DNA of 64,000 nucleotides. Source: Acidobacteriota bacterium. GTDB lineage: Bacteria > Acidobacteriota > Thermoanaerobaculia > Gp7-AA8. The position numbers and the translations under genes were made by a program. Below the pieces are notes generated by a model. The model was not told the DNA's origin. It searched no databases and worked only from the letters and a program-made list of their open reading frames with translations. The stretch covers positions 181,459 through 245,458 of the forward strand of contig JAJPHC010000060.1 of the NCBI GenBank assembly GCA_021325515.1. The letters are read 5' to 3'. This document shows, piece after piece, positions 8,271 to 19,956 of this stretch. Position 1 is the stretch's first letter; each line of letters opens with the position of its first letter.

Positions 8271-9755
8271 ATGACCGCGATCGAACAGAGCGCACCTGCC
8301 AAATATCCCGACGTCCGCAACTACATCGCCGGCAATTTCGTCGAGTCGAGTGCCGCTGAACATCTCGACGTCACCAATCCCGCCGACGGCAGTGTGATCT
8401 CGCGCGTGCCGCTGTCGAGCGGCACCGACGTCGATCGCGCAGTCGAAGCGGCGAAGAAGGCGCTGCCCGGCTGGGCCGGCATGCCGATCAAGGAGCGTGT
8501 GCAGGTCTTCTTCCGCTACAAGACTCTGCTCGAGAAAAACATCGAGGAGCTGGCGGCACTCGTCACCGAGGAAAACGGCAAGATCCTCAGCGAAGGCAAA
8601 GCCGAGGTGCTGAAGTCCGCGGAGCTGACGGAGTTCGCATGCTCGCTGCCGCAGATCACCGCGGGCGAGGTCCTCGAAGTGAGCCGCGGCGTCGAATGCC
8701 GCGTCGAGCGCTATCCGGTCGGCGTCGTCGCATCGATCACGCCGTTCAACTTTCCCAACATGGTTCCCAACTGGACCATCCCCAACGCCATCGCCCTCGG
8801 CAACTGCATGATCCTCAAGCCGTCGGAGCAGGTGCCTCTCTCCTCCGGCCGCATCGCCGAACTGCTGCGCGAAGCGGGGCTGCCGGATGGTGTGCTCAAC
8901 ATCGTCCACGGCGGCCAGGCGACGGTCGAAGCGATCTGCGATCACCCCGGCATCGAAGGCATCAGCTTCGTCGGCTCGACCAAGGTCGCGAAGATCGTGT
9001 TTCGCCGCGGCAGCATGAACTACAAGCGCGTCCTCGCACTGGGCGGCGCGAAGAATCATCTGATTGTCATGCCCGACGCCGAACCGGAGATGACCTCCGG
9101 CAACGTCGTCGCATCGATGTCGGGCTGCGCCGGCCAGCGCTGCATGGCCGCCTCGGTGATGATGGCCGTCGGCAAGACGGATCACATCATCGAGCGCATG
9201 GTCAGCATCGTGCGCGGCATGGTGCCGGGAACGCACATCGGCCCCGTCATCTCACGCGCGGCGAAGGAGCGCATCGAGAGTTACATCACCGAAGCGGAGA
9301 CGATGGGAGCGAAGGTCCTCGTCGACGGGCGCAACTATCGCGTGCCGGGAAAAGAAAACGGTTTCTACGTGGGACCGACGCTCATCGATCACGTCACGCC
9401 CGAGATGCGCATCGCGCAGGAGGAAGTATTCGGGCCGGTGATGGTGATCATCCGCGCGAAGGACGTCGATGAGGCGCTGCACGTGCAGCATCGCTCGCCG
9501 TATGGCAACGCGGCGGCGGTGTTCACGGAGAGCGGCGGCACCGCGCGTTACGTGATGGAGAACGCGAGCGCCGGCATGGTCGGCGTGAACGTCGGAGTGC
9601 CTGTCCCGCGCGAGCCGTTCGGCTTCGGCGGCTGGAACGAATCGAAGTTCGGCGTCGGCGACATCACCGGCCGCGGCTCGATCGAGTTCTGGACGAAGTC
9701 GAAGAAGATGACGACGAAGTGGAACAAGGAAGCGGGCGTGAACTGGATGTCGTGA
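8271..9755 (+). CDS. mmsA: CoA-acylating methylmalonate-semialdehyde dehydrogenase
   Basis: Cytosolic aldehyde dehydrogenase converting (methyl)malonate semialdehyde, NAD+ and CoA to propionyl- or acetyl-CoA and CO2. The 494-residue length is usual. Visible are the NAD-binding ITPFNFPNMVP segment, the GGAKNHLIVMPDA stretch where most ALDHs have ELGGK, and the nucleophilic cysteine in SGCAGQRCMA. The MmsA/IolA subgroup hallmark is the arginine-containing CRVERYPVGV with R-dependent CoA chemistry. AGGAGG precedes the ATG by about eight to ten bases. Besides valine degradation, the enzyme suits the malonate and methylmalonate semialdehydes formed from beta-alanine and beta-aminoisobutyrate, the end products of the pyrimidine pathway encoded 10-16 kb downstream (inference). 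Confidence 0.93.
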   Translation: MTAIEQSAPAKYPDVRNYIAGNFVESSAAEHLDVTNPADGSVISRVPLSSGTDVDRAVEAAKKALPGWAGMPIKERVQVFFRYKTLLEKNIEELAALVTEENGKILSEGKAEVLKSAELTEFACSLPQITAGEVLEVSRGVECRVERYPVGVVASITPFNFPNMVPNWTIPNAIALGNCMILKPSEQVPLSSGRIAELLREAGLPDGVLNIVHGGQATVEAICDHPGIEGISFVGSTKVAKIVFRRGSMNYKRVLALGGAKNHLIVMPDAEPEMTSGNVVASMSGCAGQRCMAASVMMAVGKTDHIIERMVSIVRGMVPGTHIGPVISRAAKERIESYITEAETMGAKVLVDGRNYRVPGKENGFYVGPTLIDHVTPEMRIAQEEVFGPVMVIIRAKDVDEALHVQHRSPYGNAAAVFTESGGTARYVMENASAGMVGVNVGVPVPREPFGFGGWNESKFGVGDITGRGSIEFWTKSKKMTTKWNKEAGVNWMS

Positions 9756-9763
9756 GGTGGGTG

Positions 9764-9809
9764 CGCGGGCGACGCGGTTACGCGGGCTCGCGGTTACGCG
9801 GGCTCGCGG
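9764..9809. repeat. Octamer array, core CGCGG plus variable triplet
   Basis: CGCGG is repeated every 8 bases with variable triplets TTA, GCT, TTA, GCT, TGA; one earlier interval is 4 nt. It lies between the mmsA stop and the convergent coiled-coil gene. No complementary second arm is seen. The same pentamer core recurs in the arrays near 24.55 and 44.33 kb. Confidence 0.8.
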
Positions 9810-9815
9810 TGAGCA

Positions 9816-10175
9816 CTAGTTGCGCGACTCCAGAGCGGCGAGCCGCTGCTCGATTGCTGCGCTTCGATTGCGAAGCTCCTCCAGCTCGGAGCGAAGTGCC
9901 GCGGCTTCGAGCCGTTCCTCCACTGAAAGAAGACGCGTCTCGACGGCGGCGAGGCGGCGCTCGAGGGCATCCATTCGTTCCTCGAGTCTGCGCAGCCCGG
10001 CTTTGACAGCGGTAAGCTCGCTCTCAATTCGATCGAGGCGCTTGTAGATCGCGTCGAAATGAGAGTTCATGTCATCGCGAAGCGTGTCGATTCGGACGTC
10101 GACGATTTCCTGCATTTCCGGCTTCACCACTTCCCGGTGAAACCGAAGCAACGTCTGCCAGAGCTCTTCCGCCAT
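9816..10175 (-). CDS. Small coiled-coil protein
   Basis: A 119-residue acidic/basic protein that is almost entirely heptad coiled coil. From about residue 45 to the end it reads as repeated L-xx-L/R-xx units (RLDRIESELTAVKAGLRRLE, then similar to the C-terminus). The N-terminal 40 residues (MAEELWQTLLRFHREVVKPE onward) look like a small helical head. No family is recognised with certainty. The start is ambiguous: ATG at 10175 has AGGA eight bases upstream, while an in-frame ATG three codons earlier (10184) has GAGG four bases upstream. The frame stays open far upstream opposite the kinase gene, but that extension is antisense and not coding. Confidence 0.65.
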   Translation of the reverse strand: MAEELWQTLLRFHREVVKPEMQEIVDVRIDTLRDDMNSHFDAIYKRLDRIESELTAVKAGLRRLEERMDALERRLAAVETRLLSVEERLEAAALRSELEELRNRSAAIEQRLAALESRN

Positions 10176-10283
10176 GGCGATCATCCTACCTCGGACGCGT
10201 GAGTGCTGCGAATTCGAGGGTAGCGCTTGTAGATCGCGTCGAGATGACGGCTTCGACGGGCATCCTTCAATCCTACGTCGGGA

Positions 10284-10301
10284 TACACTAATTGCAGGAG
10301 G
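10284..10301 (+). promoter_or_regulatory. -10-like TACACT and AGGAGG ribosome-binding site of the receiver-kinase gene
   Basis: TACACT at 10284-10289 resembles a -10 element. The perfect Shine-Dalgarno AGGAGG at 10296-10301 is six bases before a CTG codon at 10308 and 30 bases before the first standard start codon in frame, so it argues for initiation at CTG. Confidence 0.55.
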
Positions 10302-10307
10302 TCCGGC

Positions 10308-13566
<3,259 letters not shown>

Positions 13567-13570
13567 AGCG

Positions 13571-13627
13571 GGGATGAGGAGAGAGGGATGAGGCCTCATC
13601 CCTCATCCTTCATCCCTCATTCCTCAA
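13571..13627. repeat. Heptamer array, CCTC core plus ATC-type triplet, with palindrome
   Basis: Units of 7 nt (CCTC/CTTC followed by ATC, ATT or AAC) run on the plus strand after complementary units (GGGATGA). Their junction forms a perfect 22-bp palindrome at 13583-13604 centred on GGCC. The next gene begins inside the array edge with no ribosome-binding site. Confidence 0.7.
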
Positions 13628-13628
13628 C

Positions 13629-16586
13629 ATGTCTCTCATCCCTCCACCGTCGTCTCTCACATGGCTGCAGGGGTTTCAGCAGCTCGAGAGACATCGCATC
13701 CGCGACATCCTCCTCGTCTCTTCTCTGTTCGATTTCTATCTCTTCGAGGAAGAAGGTCTCCTCTACGAGCAGATTCAGAGCGAGTACCGCGGGCTGCAGC
13801 TTTCGCACACGCCGGAGTTCACGCGCGTCTCGAGCGGCGCCGAGGCGATCAGGCTTCTCAAGAGCGGAACGCAGTTCGATCTGATCATCACCACGCTGCA
13901 CATCGAAGACACGACTCCGATTCGTCTCGCGCGCTCGCTCCTCGACGAAGGCATCACCACGCCGATCGTCCTCCTCGGCTATGACAATCGCGAGCTCAAC
14001 GACCTCATCACCCATCAGGAGATCTCCATCTTCGATCGCATCTTCGTCTGGCAGGGAGACTTCCGGCTGCTCATCGCCGTCATCAAGAATCTCGAAGACG
14101 AGTGGAACGTCCGCGAAGACACGACGAAGTTCGGAGTGCAGTGCATCCTTCTCGTCGAAGACAACATCCGCGATGCATCGCACTTCCTGCCGCTGCTCTA
14201 CGCCGAGATCATTCAGCACTCGCAGCGGCTGATGTCGGAAGCGGTGAACGCGGCGCACCGCTCTGTGCGGCTTCGCGCAAGGCCGAAGATCCTCCTTCGC
14301 TCGACGTGGGAGGATGCGATCGCCTGCTTCGACGAATTCAAGGAGCACATCACGGGGGTGATCTGCGATGTTCGATTCCCGCGCGACGGAAAGCCGGACG
14401 ATCGCGCCGGATTCGACTTTGCCAGTCGCGTTCACGCCGGCTTCTTCGACATCCCGGTCCTGCTGCAATCGAGCGATCCGGCGTATGCCGGAGATGCGCA
14501 GGAGGAAGGGGCGCTGTTCCTCTGGAAGAAGTCGCCGTCGTTCGTCGAGGACTTCCGCCGGATGCTGCGCCAGAACTTCGCGTTCGGCGATTTCGTCTTC
14601 CGCATGCCGGACGGGCGCGAAGCGGGCCGCGCGACCGATCTTCGCACGCTCGAAGAGCAGCTCCGCATCGTCCCCGATGAATCGGTGGTCTACCACGCGT
14701 CGCGCAATCACTTCTCCAACTGGCTGAAGGCGCGCACGGAATTCCAGCTCGCATCGCGGCTGCGGCCGAGCAAGGTCACGGATTTCGAATCGGCTCACGA
14801 CTTGCGGATGCATCTCATCCGTCAGGTGCACGAGCACCGCGCGTTCCGCCAGCGCGGCCTGCTCATGGAGTTCTCGAAGGACACGTTCGATCCCGAGAAC
14901 TCATTCGCGCGCACAGGCGGAGGATCGGTCGGCGGCAAGGCGCGCGGCCTCGCGTTCTTCAACGCGCTCCTTTCCGCCTACGACGTCGCCGGCCGCTTTC
15001 CGGGACTCGAGATCGAAGTGCCTCCCTGCCTGGTCGCCGGCACCGACGTCTTCGATCGCTTCCTGTCCGAGAACGAACTGCAGGCGTTCGTCCAGAACCG
15101 CGGCGCGAGCGACGAGGAGATCCAGCGGCGCTTTCTCGACGCGCCGCACTTCCCCGAGGCGACGCTGGCGGAGCTGGCGGCGTTTCTGGAGCTCTGTCCG
15201 CATCCGCTCGCCGTCCGCTCTTCGAGTCTGCTGGAGGACTCGCAGTTCCATCCGTTCGCCGGCGTCTATCAGACGTACATGATTCCCAACGACCACCCCC
15301 ATCCCGCCGTGCGGCTGCACGAGCTGGTCACCGCGATCAAGCGCGTCTACGCGTCGACGTTCTATCACTCCGCGCGCGAGTATCTGAAGGTGACCTCGCT
15401 CCGCTTCGAGGAGGAGAAGATGGCGGTCATCGTGCAGCAGATGGTTGGGGCGCAGCACGAGGATCGCTTCTATCCGGAGATCGCCGGCGTCGCGCGTTCC
15501 TACAATTTCTATCCGGCCGGCCCGCAGAAGCCCGACGAAGGCATTGTCTCCATCGCCCTCGGCCTCGGCCGCACGATCGTCGAAGGCGGAGCGTCGGTCC
15601 ACTTCTGCCCGAAGTATCCCGATCACCTCCAGCAGTTCTTCTCCACGCGCGATGCGCGCAAGAACAATCAGCGCGAGTTCTATGCGCTGCGGATGGTGCA
15701 GCAGCCGGTTGAGATCACCGCGACCACCGACGAGCGCGTCCTCAAGTACGACCTCGGCGTCGCCGAACGGGATGGAACACTCGCACCGATCGCCTCGACG
15801 TTCTCGGCGGAGAACGATGCGCTCTACGACGGAGTCTCGCGGCCGGGGATGCGCATCGTCACCTTCGCTCCGATTCTGCGCAACCGCACGGTGCCGCTGG
15901 CGGAAGCGATCGATTTTCTCTGCGGGCTCGCAACGTGGGGAATCGGCACGCCGGTCGAGATCGAGTTCGCCGTCAACCTCGCCGGAGGAAAACTGGGAGT
16001 GCTGCAGGTACGCCCGCTCCCGCTCAGCCGCGAGACGGAAGAGATGACCATCGACGAAACGCCTGACGAAGATCTGCTCTGCCAGAGCACGCAGGTTCTC
16101 GGCCACGGCGTGATCCGCGATCTGCGCGACATCGTCGTCGTCGACATCGATCGCTACGAGCGCTCGAAGAGCCATCAGGCCGCGGCGGAGATCGCGCGCA
16201 TCAATCAGATGCTCGTCGCCGAACAGCGGCCGTATCTGCTGATCGGCCCGGGACGCTGGGGCAGTCTCGATCCGCTGCTCGGGATTCCGGTGAAGTGGGA
16301 GCAGATTTCCGGCGCACGCGTGATCGTCGAGGCGGGATTCAAGGACATCAGCGTCGACCCCTCGCAGGGCTCGCACTTCTTCCAGAATCTCACCGCGTTC
16401 CAGGCCGGCTACTTCTCGGTGAGCGATCGCGTGCGCAACAGCTTCGTCGACTGGGAGTGGCTCTCGTCGCAACCCGCAACCGAAAGCGGGACATTCGTGC
16501 GGCACATCCGGCTACAGACAACCATCGTCGCAAAGATGAACGGCCGCACCCGCCGGGGAGTGATCGTGTTGAAGAGTGACGAGTGA
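13629..16586 (+). CDS. Receiver-like / PEP-pyruvate-binding domain fusion protein
   Basis: A 985-residue protein. Residues 1-150 and about 175-330 are two CheY-like alpha/beta segments (DILLVSSLFDFYLF... and CILLVEDNIRDASHF...FWKK-like SPSF end). From about residue 430 there is a PPDK/PEP-synthase nucleotide-binding domain (GGGSVGGKARGLAFF, LAVRSSSLLEDSQFHPFAG, EKMAVIVQQMVG). The swivelling phosphohistidine domain and the PEP TIM barrel of true PEP synthase are absent, so it is not a complete phosphotransferase. It may be a regulatory ATP-grasp-like protein. The last codons (K-S-D-E-stop) are made of the downstream heptamer array. No Shine-Dalgarno sequence precedes the ATG, so the start is less certain. 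Confidence 0.8.
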   Translation: MSLIPPPSSLTWLQGFQQLERHRIRDILLVSSLFDFYLFEEEGLLYEQIQSEYRGLQLSHTPEFTRVSSGAEAIRLLKSGTQFDLIITTLHIEDTTPIRLARSLLDEGITTPIVLLGYDNRELNDLITHQEISIFDRIFVWQGDFRLLIAVIKNLEDEWNVREDTTKFGVQCILLVEDNIRDASHFLPLLYAEIIQHSQRLMSEAVNAAHRSVRLRARPKILLRSTWEDAIACFDEFKEHITGVICDVRFPRDGKPDDRAGFDFASRVHAGFFDIPVLLQSSDPAYAGDAQEEGALFLWKKSPSFVEDFRRMLRQNFAFGDFVFRMPDGREAGRATDLRTLEEQLRIVPDESVVYHASRNHFSNWLKARTEFQLASRLRPSKVTDFESAHDLRMHLIRQVHEHRAFRQRGLLMEFSKDTFDPENSFARTGGGSVGGKARGLAFFNALLSAYDVAGRFPGLEIEVPPCLVAGTDVFDRFLSENELQAFVQNRGASDEEIQRRFLDAPHFPEATLAELAAFLELCPHPLAVRSSSLLEDSQFHPFAGVYQTYMIPNDHPHPAVRLHELVTAIKRVYASTFYHSAREYLKVTSLRFEEEKMAVIVQQMVGAQHEDRFYPEIAGVARSYNFYPAGPQKPDEGIVSIALGLGRTIVEGGASVHFCPKYPDHLQQFFSTRDARKNNQREFYALRMVQQPVEITATTDERVLKYDLGVAERDGTLAPIASTFSAENDALYDGVSRPGMRIVTFAPILRNRTVPLAEAIDFLCGLATWGIGTPVEIEFAVNLAGGKLGVLQVRPLPLSRETEEMTIDETPDEDLLCQSTQVLGHGVIRDLRDIVVVDIDRYERSKSHQAAAEIARINQMLVAEQRPYLLIGPGRWGSLDPLLGIPVKWEQISGARVIVEAGFKDISVDPSQGSHFFQNLTAFQAGYFSVSDRVRNSFVDWEWLSSQPATESGTFVRHIRLQTTIVAKMNGRTRRGVIVLKSDE

Positions 16587-16684
16587 CGAGTGACGAGTGA
16601 TGAGTCGAGGAACTACTCTTCCCTCATCACTCATCACTCATCACTCTTCACTCGTCACTCTTCACTCGTCACTCTTCACTCATG
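16574..16684. repeat. Heptamer array with inverted second arm, core GAGT plus triplet
   Basis: The left arm repeats GAGT with triplets GAC, GAC, GAC, GAT (16574-16601). The right arm repeats the complement ACTC with TTC, ATC, GTC and ATG (16615-16684). Together they can fold into a long hairpin between convergent genes. The same GAGT core is used in the array at 21502. Confidence 0.85.
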
Positions 16685-16685
16685 A

Positions 16686-17012
16686 TCAATGATGCCGCTT
16701 CAGTTCCTGGATCACGATGTGCGCGTCGGCGCGCGCCGACGGTGAATCGTCGAGCTCGAACTCGTCGATCGTCGCGGCGACACCGTACTGGCCGCCCATC
16801 TGGTTCACGCGGACGATGCGGCCTTTGCAGCGCACGTTCACGGCATCCGGAACGCGCAACAGATACGAGATCTCGGTGTCGACTTCGAGCGGCTCGTTCG
16901 TCGTGAAGAACACGCCGACACCGCTGACGTCGCGCGTCACGCCGCTCGTGCCACCGAGCTCGATTGGAAAGGTCATCGGGAATCGTTCTGCGCGTCTGCG
17001 ATCGTCCGCCAA
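16686..17012 (-). CDS. PilZ domain protein
   Basis: A 108-residue single-domain PilZ protein, a presumed cyclic-di-GMP receptor. The N-terminal RRRAERF is the RxxxR half of the nucleotide-binding motif, and the domain contains TRDVSGVGVFFTT, matching the (D/N)xSxxG half. The start is TTG at 17012, supported by GAGGTGGTGA seven bases upstream on the minus strand. It sits between the receiver/PEP-binding gene and the NCS1 permease; the gap to the permease start is large, so it is probably monocistronic. No output domain is present, so it likely acts by protein contact (inference). Confidence 0.85.
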   Translation of the reverse strand: MADDRRRAERFPMTFPIELGGTSGVTRDVSGVGVFFTTNEPLEVDTEISYLLRVPDAVNVRCKGRIVRVNQMGGQYGVAATIDEFELDDSPSARADAHIVIQELKRHH

Positions 17013-17054
17013 GTCACCACCTCAGGCCGCCATTCTGCCTCAAAACGCAGCGAA

Positions 17055-18560
17055 CTATGCCGCCTCCGGCTCACCGATTGCCGCCGGCTTCGCGATCTTC
17101 ATCAACAGTGCGTACACACCGAACGCCACGCCGAAGCCGACGAACCACCCGTAGTCGTAGAGAGCCTTCATGGCCGGCACCGCGAGTCCGATCCACGCGA
17201 AGAAACATCCGAGGAGCGTCGCGACAACGGCGCGCCAGTTCCAGCCCTTCGCGTAGGTGTACGCTCCTTCCTCCTTATACAGATCTGCGAGGATGAAGTT
17301 CTTGTCGCGCACGATCCAGTAATCGGCGATCAACACCCCGGCGATCGATCCGAGTCCGCCGCTGTAGCCGACGAGCCACTTGAAGATGTACCCCTCGGGG
17401 TCCGCGAGCAGCTTCCACGGCTGCATGACGATGCCGAGGATGCCTGTGATCAGACCGCCGGTACGGAACGAGATGTACTTCGGCATCGCGTTCGCGAAGT
17501 CATTCGCGGGCGAGACGACGTTCGCCGCGATGTTCACCGAGAGCGTCGCCACGACCACGGTGAACATCGAGATCGCGACGATTACCGGCTGCGTGAAGTG
17601 GCCGACGAGCAGCACCGGATCCCACAACTGATTCATCGATTCATTCGAATAGATCACCGCGGCTGCGGACGTGATGATCACGCCCATCGCCGCGAAGACC
17701 GTCATCGTCGTCGGCAGCGCGACGGTCTGGCCGATCGCCTGCTCGCGCTGCGAGCGGCCGAAGCGCGTGAAGTCCGGCATGTTGAGCGAGAGCGTCGCCC
17801 AGAAGCCGATCATCGCCGTCAGCGAGGGGATGAACACCGGCTTGAACTTCACCCACGTGTTCAGCTTGCCGGGATGCGTGACGAGATATCCGAGGCCGCC
17901 GGCGCGCCACACGGCCCATGCGAGAAGCAGTGCGGTCATCACGAGCACGAACGGCGCGGCCCAGTTCTCCACGGCCCGCAGCAGATTCATGCCGCGATAG
18001 ATGATGTAGATGTTCATCGCCCAGAAGACGAGGAACGACAACCACTCCGTCGGTGTGTGACCGCCCACGGCACCGCCGAGGAGCGTGGGCCAGGCGGGGA
18101 TGATCGACTTCATGAACGTGTGCAGCGCCTGGCCGCCGATCCAGGCCTGAATGCCGAACCAGCCGCAGGCGACGAGCGCGCGCATGATCGCCGGCAGATT
18201 CGATCCGATCGTGCCGTAGCTCGCGCGCGCGAAGACCGGAAACGGGATTCCGTACTTCGTTCCCGGATGCGAATTCAGAAGGATGGGGATCAGGACGATC
18301 GTGTTGCCGAGGAGAATGGTGAACAGCGCCTGCCACCAGTTCATCCCTTCCGCGATGAGACCCGACGACAGCATGTACGTCGGAATGCAGTGCGCCATGG
18401 AGATCCAGAGCGCGGCGTAGTTGTACGTCGACCAGTCGCGCTTCGCGACCGGCACCGGCGCGAGATCTTCGCTGTACAGACGGCTTTGTTCAATCGCTGA
18501 ATGGTCGCGGAGCTCCACACGGCCATCATCGTGGCGGATCACGTCGTCTTGTGAGTGCAT
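17055..18560 (-). CDS. NCS1-family nucleobase/allantoin:cation symporter
   Basis: A 501-residue inner-membrane permease with 12 predicted helices, family length. NCS1 hallmarks are the N-terminal RDWSTYNYAALWISMAHCIP, the TNxxG-like loop IPFPVFARASYGTIGSNLPA, GWFGIQAWIGGQAL, and the helix-8 segment MIGFWATLSLNMPDFTRF. Family members carry allantoin, hydantoins, uracil, cytosine or thiamine. Its divergent neighbour is preA and the region holds both purine and pyrimidine catabolic genes, so uracil or allantoin uptake is the best inference; sequence alone does not separate them. Confidence 0.9.
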   Translation of the reverse strand: MHSQDDVIRHDDGRVELRDHSAIEQSRLYSEDLAPVPVAKRDWSTYNYAALWISMAHCIPTYMLSSGLIAEGMNWWQALFTILLGNTIVLIPILLNSHPGTKYGIPFPVFARASYGTIGSNLPAIMRALVACGWFGIQAWIGGQALHTFMKSIIPAWPTLLGGAVGGHTPTEWLSFLVFWAMNIYIIYRGMNLLRAVENWAAPFVLVMTALLLAWAVWRAGGLGYLVTHPGKLNTWVKFKPVFIPSLTAMIGFWATLSLNMPDFTRFGRSQREQAIGQTVALPTTMTVFAAMGVIITSAAAVIYSNESMNQLWDPVLLVGHFTQPVIVAISMFTVVVATLSVNIAANVVSPANDFANAMPKYISFRTGGLITGILGIVMQPWKLLADPEGYIFKWLVGYSGGLGSIAGVLIADYWIVRDKNFILADLYKEEGAYTYAKGWNWRAVVATLLGCFFAWIGLAVPAMKALYDYGWFVGFGVAFGVYALLMKIAKPAAIGEPEAA

Positions 18561-18579
18561 TCGCGCATTGTAACGGGGG

Positions 18580-18779
18580 CGGGGGCGCCTTACGGCGCGG
18601 CGCGAGGCGCGAGGCGCTAGGCGCTAGACGCTAGACGCACCGTACGCCTTTACGGCGCGGCGCGAGGCGCACCGTTATGAATTCAAGAGTCGCCAGCGCG
18701 TCGCCAGCGCCCCGCGCCCCGCGCCCAGCGCCCAGCGCCTCGCGCCGCGCCGTAAGGCGCCCAGCGCCGTAAGGCGCCC
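18580..18779. repeat. Heptamer array, core GCGC plus variable triplet, two arms
   Basis: The left arm (18600-18638) is GCGC/ACGC with GAG, GAG, TAG, TAG, TAG. The right arm (18707-18745) is GCGC with CCC, CCC, CCA, CCA, CTC. A direct repeat of about 22 nt flanks the left arm (about 18588-18610 and 18648-18670), and GCGCCTTACGGCGC-type palindromes occur on both sides. It fills the divergent region between the permease and preA. Confidence 0.75.
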
Positions 18780-18797
18780 CGCCCACCCGAACCCGCG

Positions 18798-18803
18798 TAC
18801 AAT
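18798..18803 (+). promoter_or_regulatory. -10-like TACAAT upstream of preA
   Basis: TACAAT lies 28 bases before the preA ATG, which has its own AAGGAG ribosome-binding site, so here the transcript would have a short leader. Confidence 0.45.
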
Positions 18804-18831
18804 TTCCTTTTCCACTAACAAGGAGACCGCC

Positions 18832-19956
18832 ATGGCCGATCTATCAACGACATTCACAGGCATTCGCTTCGAGAATCCATTCATGCTGGCGTCCGCGCCA
18901 CCCACCGAGTCCGACGCGAACATCATGCGAGCCTTTGAAGCGGGATGGGGCGGTGTCGTCACGAAGACGATCGGTCTGCATCCGGTGGTCAACGTCAAAG
19001 GTCCGAAGACGAAGTTCCTCCGCGCCGACAACGGTGACTCGCGCCTCTCGATGACCAAGCGCCCGAATACCACGCTGATGGCGTCATGGAACTGGGAGCT
19101 GATCTCCGACAAGCCGCTCGACTGGTGGATCGGCAAGCTCTCCAACATCAAGAAGCAGTATCCGAACAAGGTGCTGATCGCCTCCATCATGGCCGGCTCC
19201 GGCAATGACAAAGAGCTGAACAACTGGCAGAAGCTGGCGAAAGCCTGTCAGGACGAAGGTGTCGACGGGCTCGAGCTCAACTTCTCCTGCCCGCACATGG
19301 ATCGCGTCGACATGGGCTCGAACGTCGGCAAGGACAAAGTCCTCTGCTCCGTCGTCACCATGGCCGTGAAGGAAGTCGCGAAGATTCCTGTCTGGGTGAA
19401 GCTCACGCCGGCAACGTCGAACATCGCTGAAGAAGCCGAAGCGACGTTCCGCGGCGGTGCGGATGCGATCTCGACATCGAACACCTGGCCGTCGCTTCCG
19501 CTCATCGATCCCGACACGCTGGAGTTCGAGATGAACGTGGAAGGCTTCGTCTCGCCGGGCGGACTCGGAGGCCCGGCCATCCTGCCGCTGGCGATGGCGA
19601 AGGTCGCGCAAATGACGACGAAGTTTCCCGACAAGGAGTTCTCCGGCATCGGAGGCGTCTCCACCTTTGCCCACGCCCTCAACTACATCCTCCTCGGCTG
19701 CGGCACCGTGCAGGTGTGCACGGCGGCGATGCTCGATCACGCGATCGGGCCGAACGTGATCCGGAATCTGATCGGCGGCATGACGGACTTCTTCGAGAAG
19801 CACGCGGACAAGGGGTGGAAGTCACTCGCCGACATCCGCGGCATCCGCCGCGACCGCATCGTCGCGCACTCGCAGATCAAACGGCCGGAGCAGCTCGACT
19901 ATCACGGCGGATACGACGAAGAGCACGAGGGCTACGCGGCGCTCACGACGACGTAG
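18832..19956 (+). CDS. preA: Dihydropyrimidine dehydrogenase subunit, PreA-like, lacking the C-terminal ferredoxin domain
   Basis: FMN-dependent TIM-barrel enzyme of the dihydroorotate/dihydropyrimidine dehydrogenase family, reducing uracil or thymine to the dihydro form. Motifs: N-terminal FENPFMLASAPPTESDANIM, the core NFSCPHMDRVDMGSNVGKD, VWVKLTPATSNI, and GISTSNTW-type loop (DAISTSNTWPSLP). At 374 residues it is about 35-40 shorter than E. coli PreA, and the tail (IKRPEQLDYHGGYDEEHEGY) has no CxxCxxC cluster, so the two 4Fe-4S centres of typical PreA are missing. No PreT flavoprotein is nearby. AAGGAG supports the start. Together with hydA and the amidohydrolase downstream it forms a reductive pyrimidine pathway. 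Confidence 0.88.
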   Translation: MADLSTTFTGIRFENPFMLASAPPTESDANIMRAFEAGWGGVVTKTIGLHPVVNVKGPKTKFLRADNGDSRLSMTKRPNTTLMASWNWELISDKPLDWWIGKLSNIKKQYPNKVLIASIMAGSGNDKELNNWQKLAKACQDEGVDGLELNFSCPHMDRVDMGSNVGKDKVLCSVVTMAVKEVAKIPVWVKLTPATSNIAEEAEATFRGGADAISTSNTWPSLPLIDPDTLEFEMNVEGFVSPGGLGGPAILPLAMAKVAQMTTKFPDKEFSGIGGVSTFAHALNYILLGCGTVQVCTAAMLDHAIGPNVIRNLIGGMTDFFEKHADKGWKSLADIRGIRRDRIVAHSQIKRPEQLDYHGGYDEEHEGYAALTTT

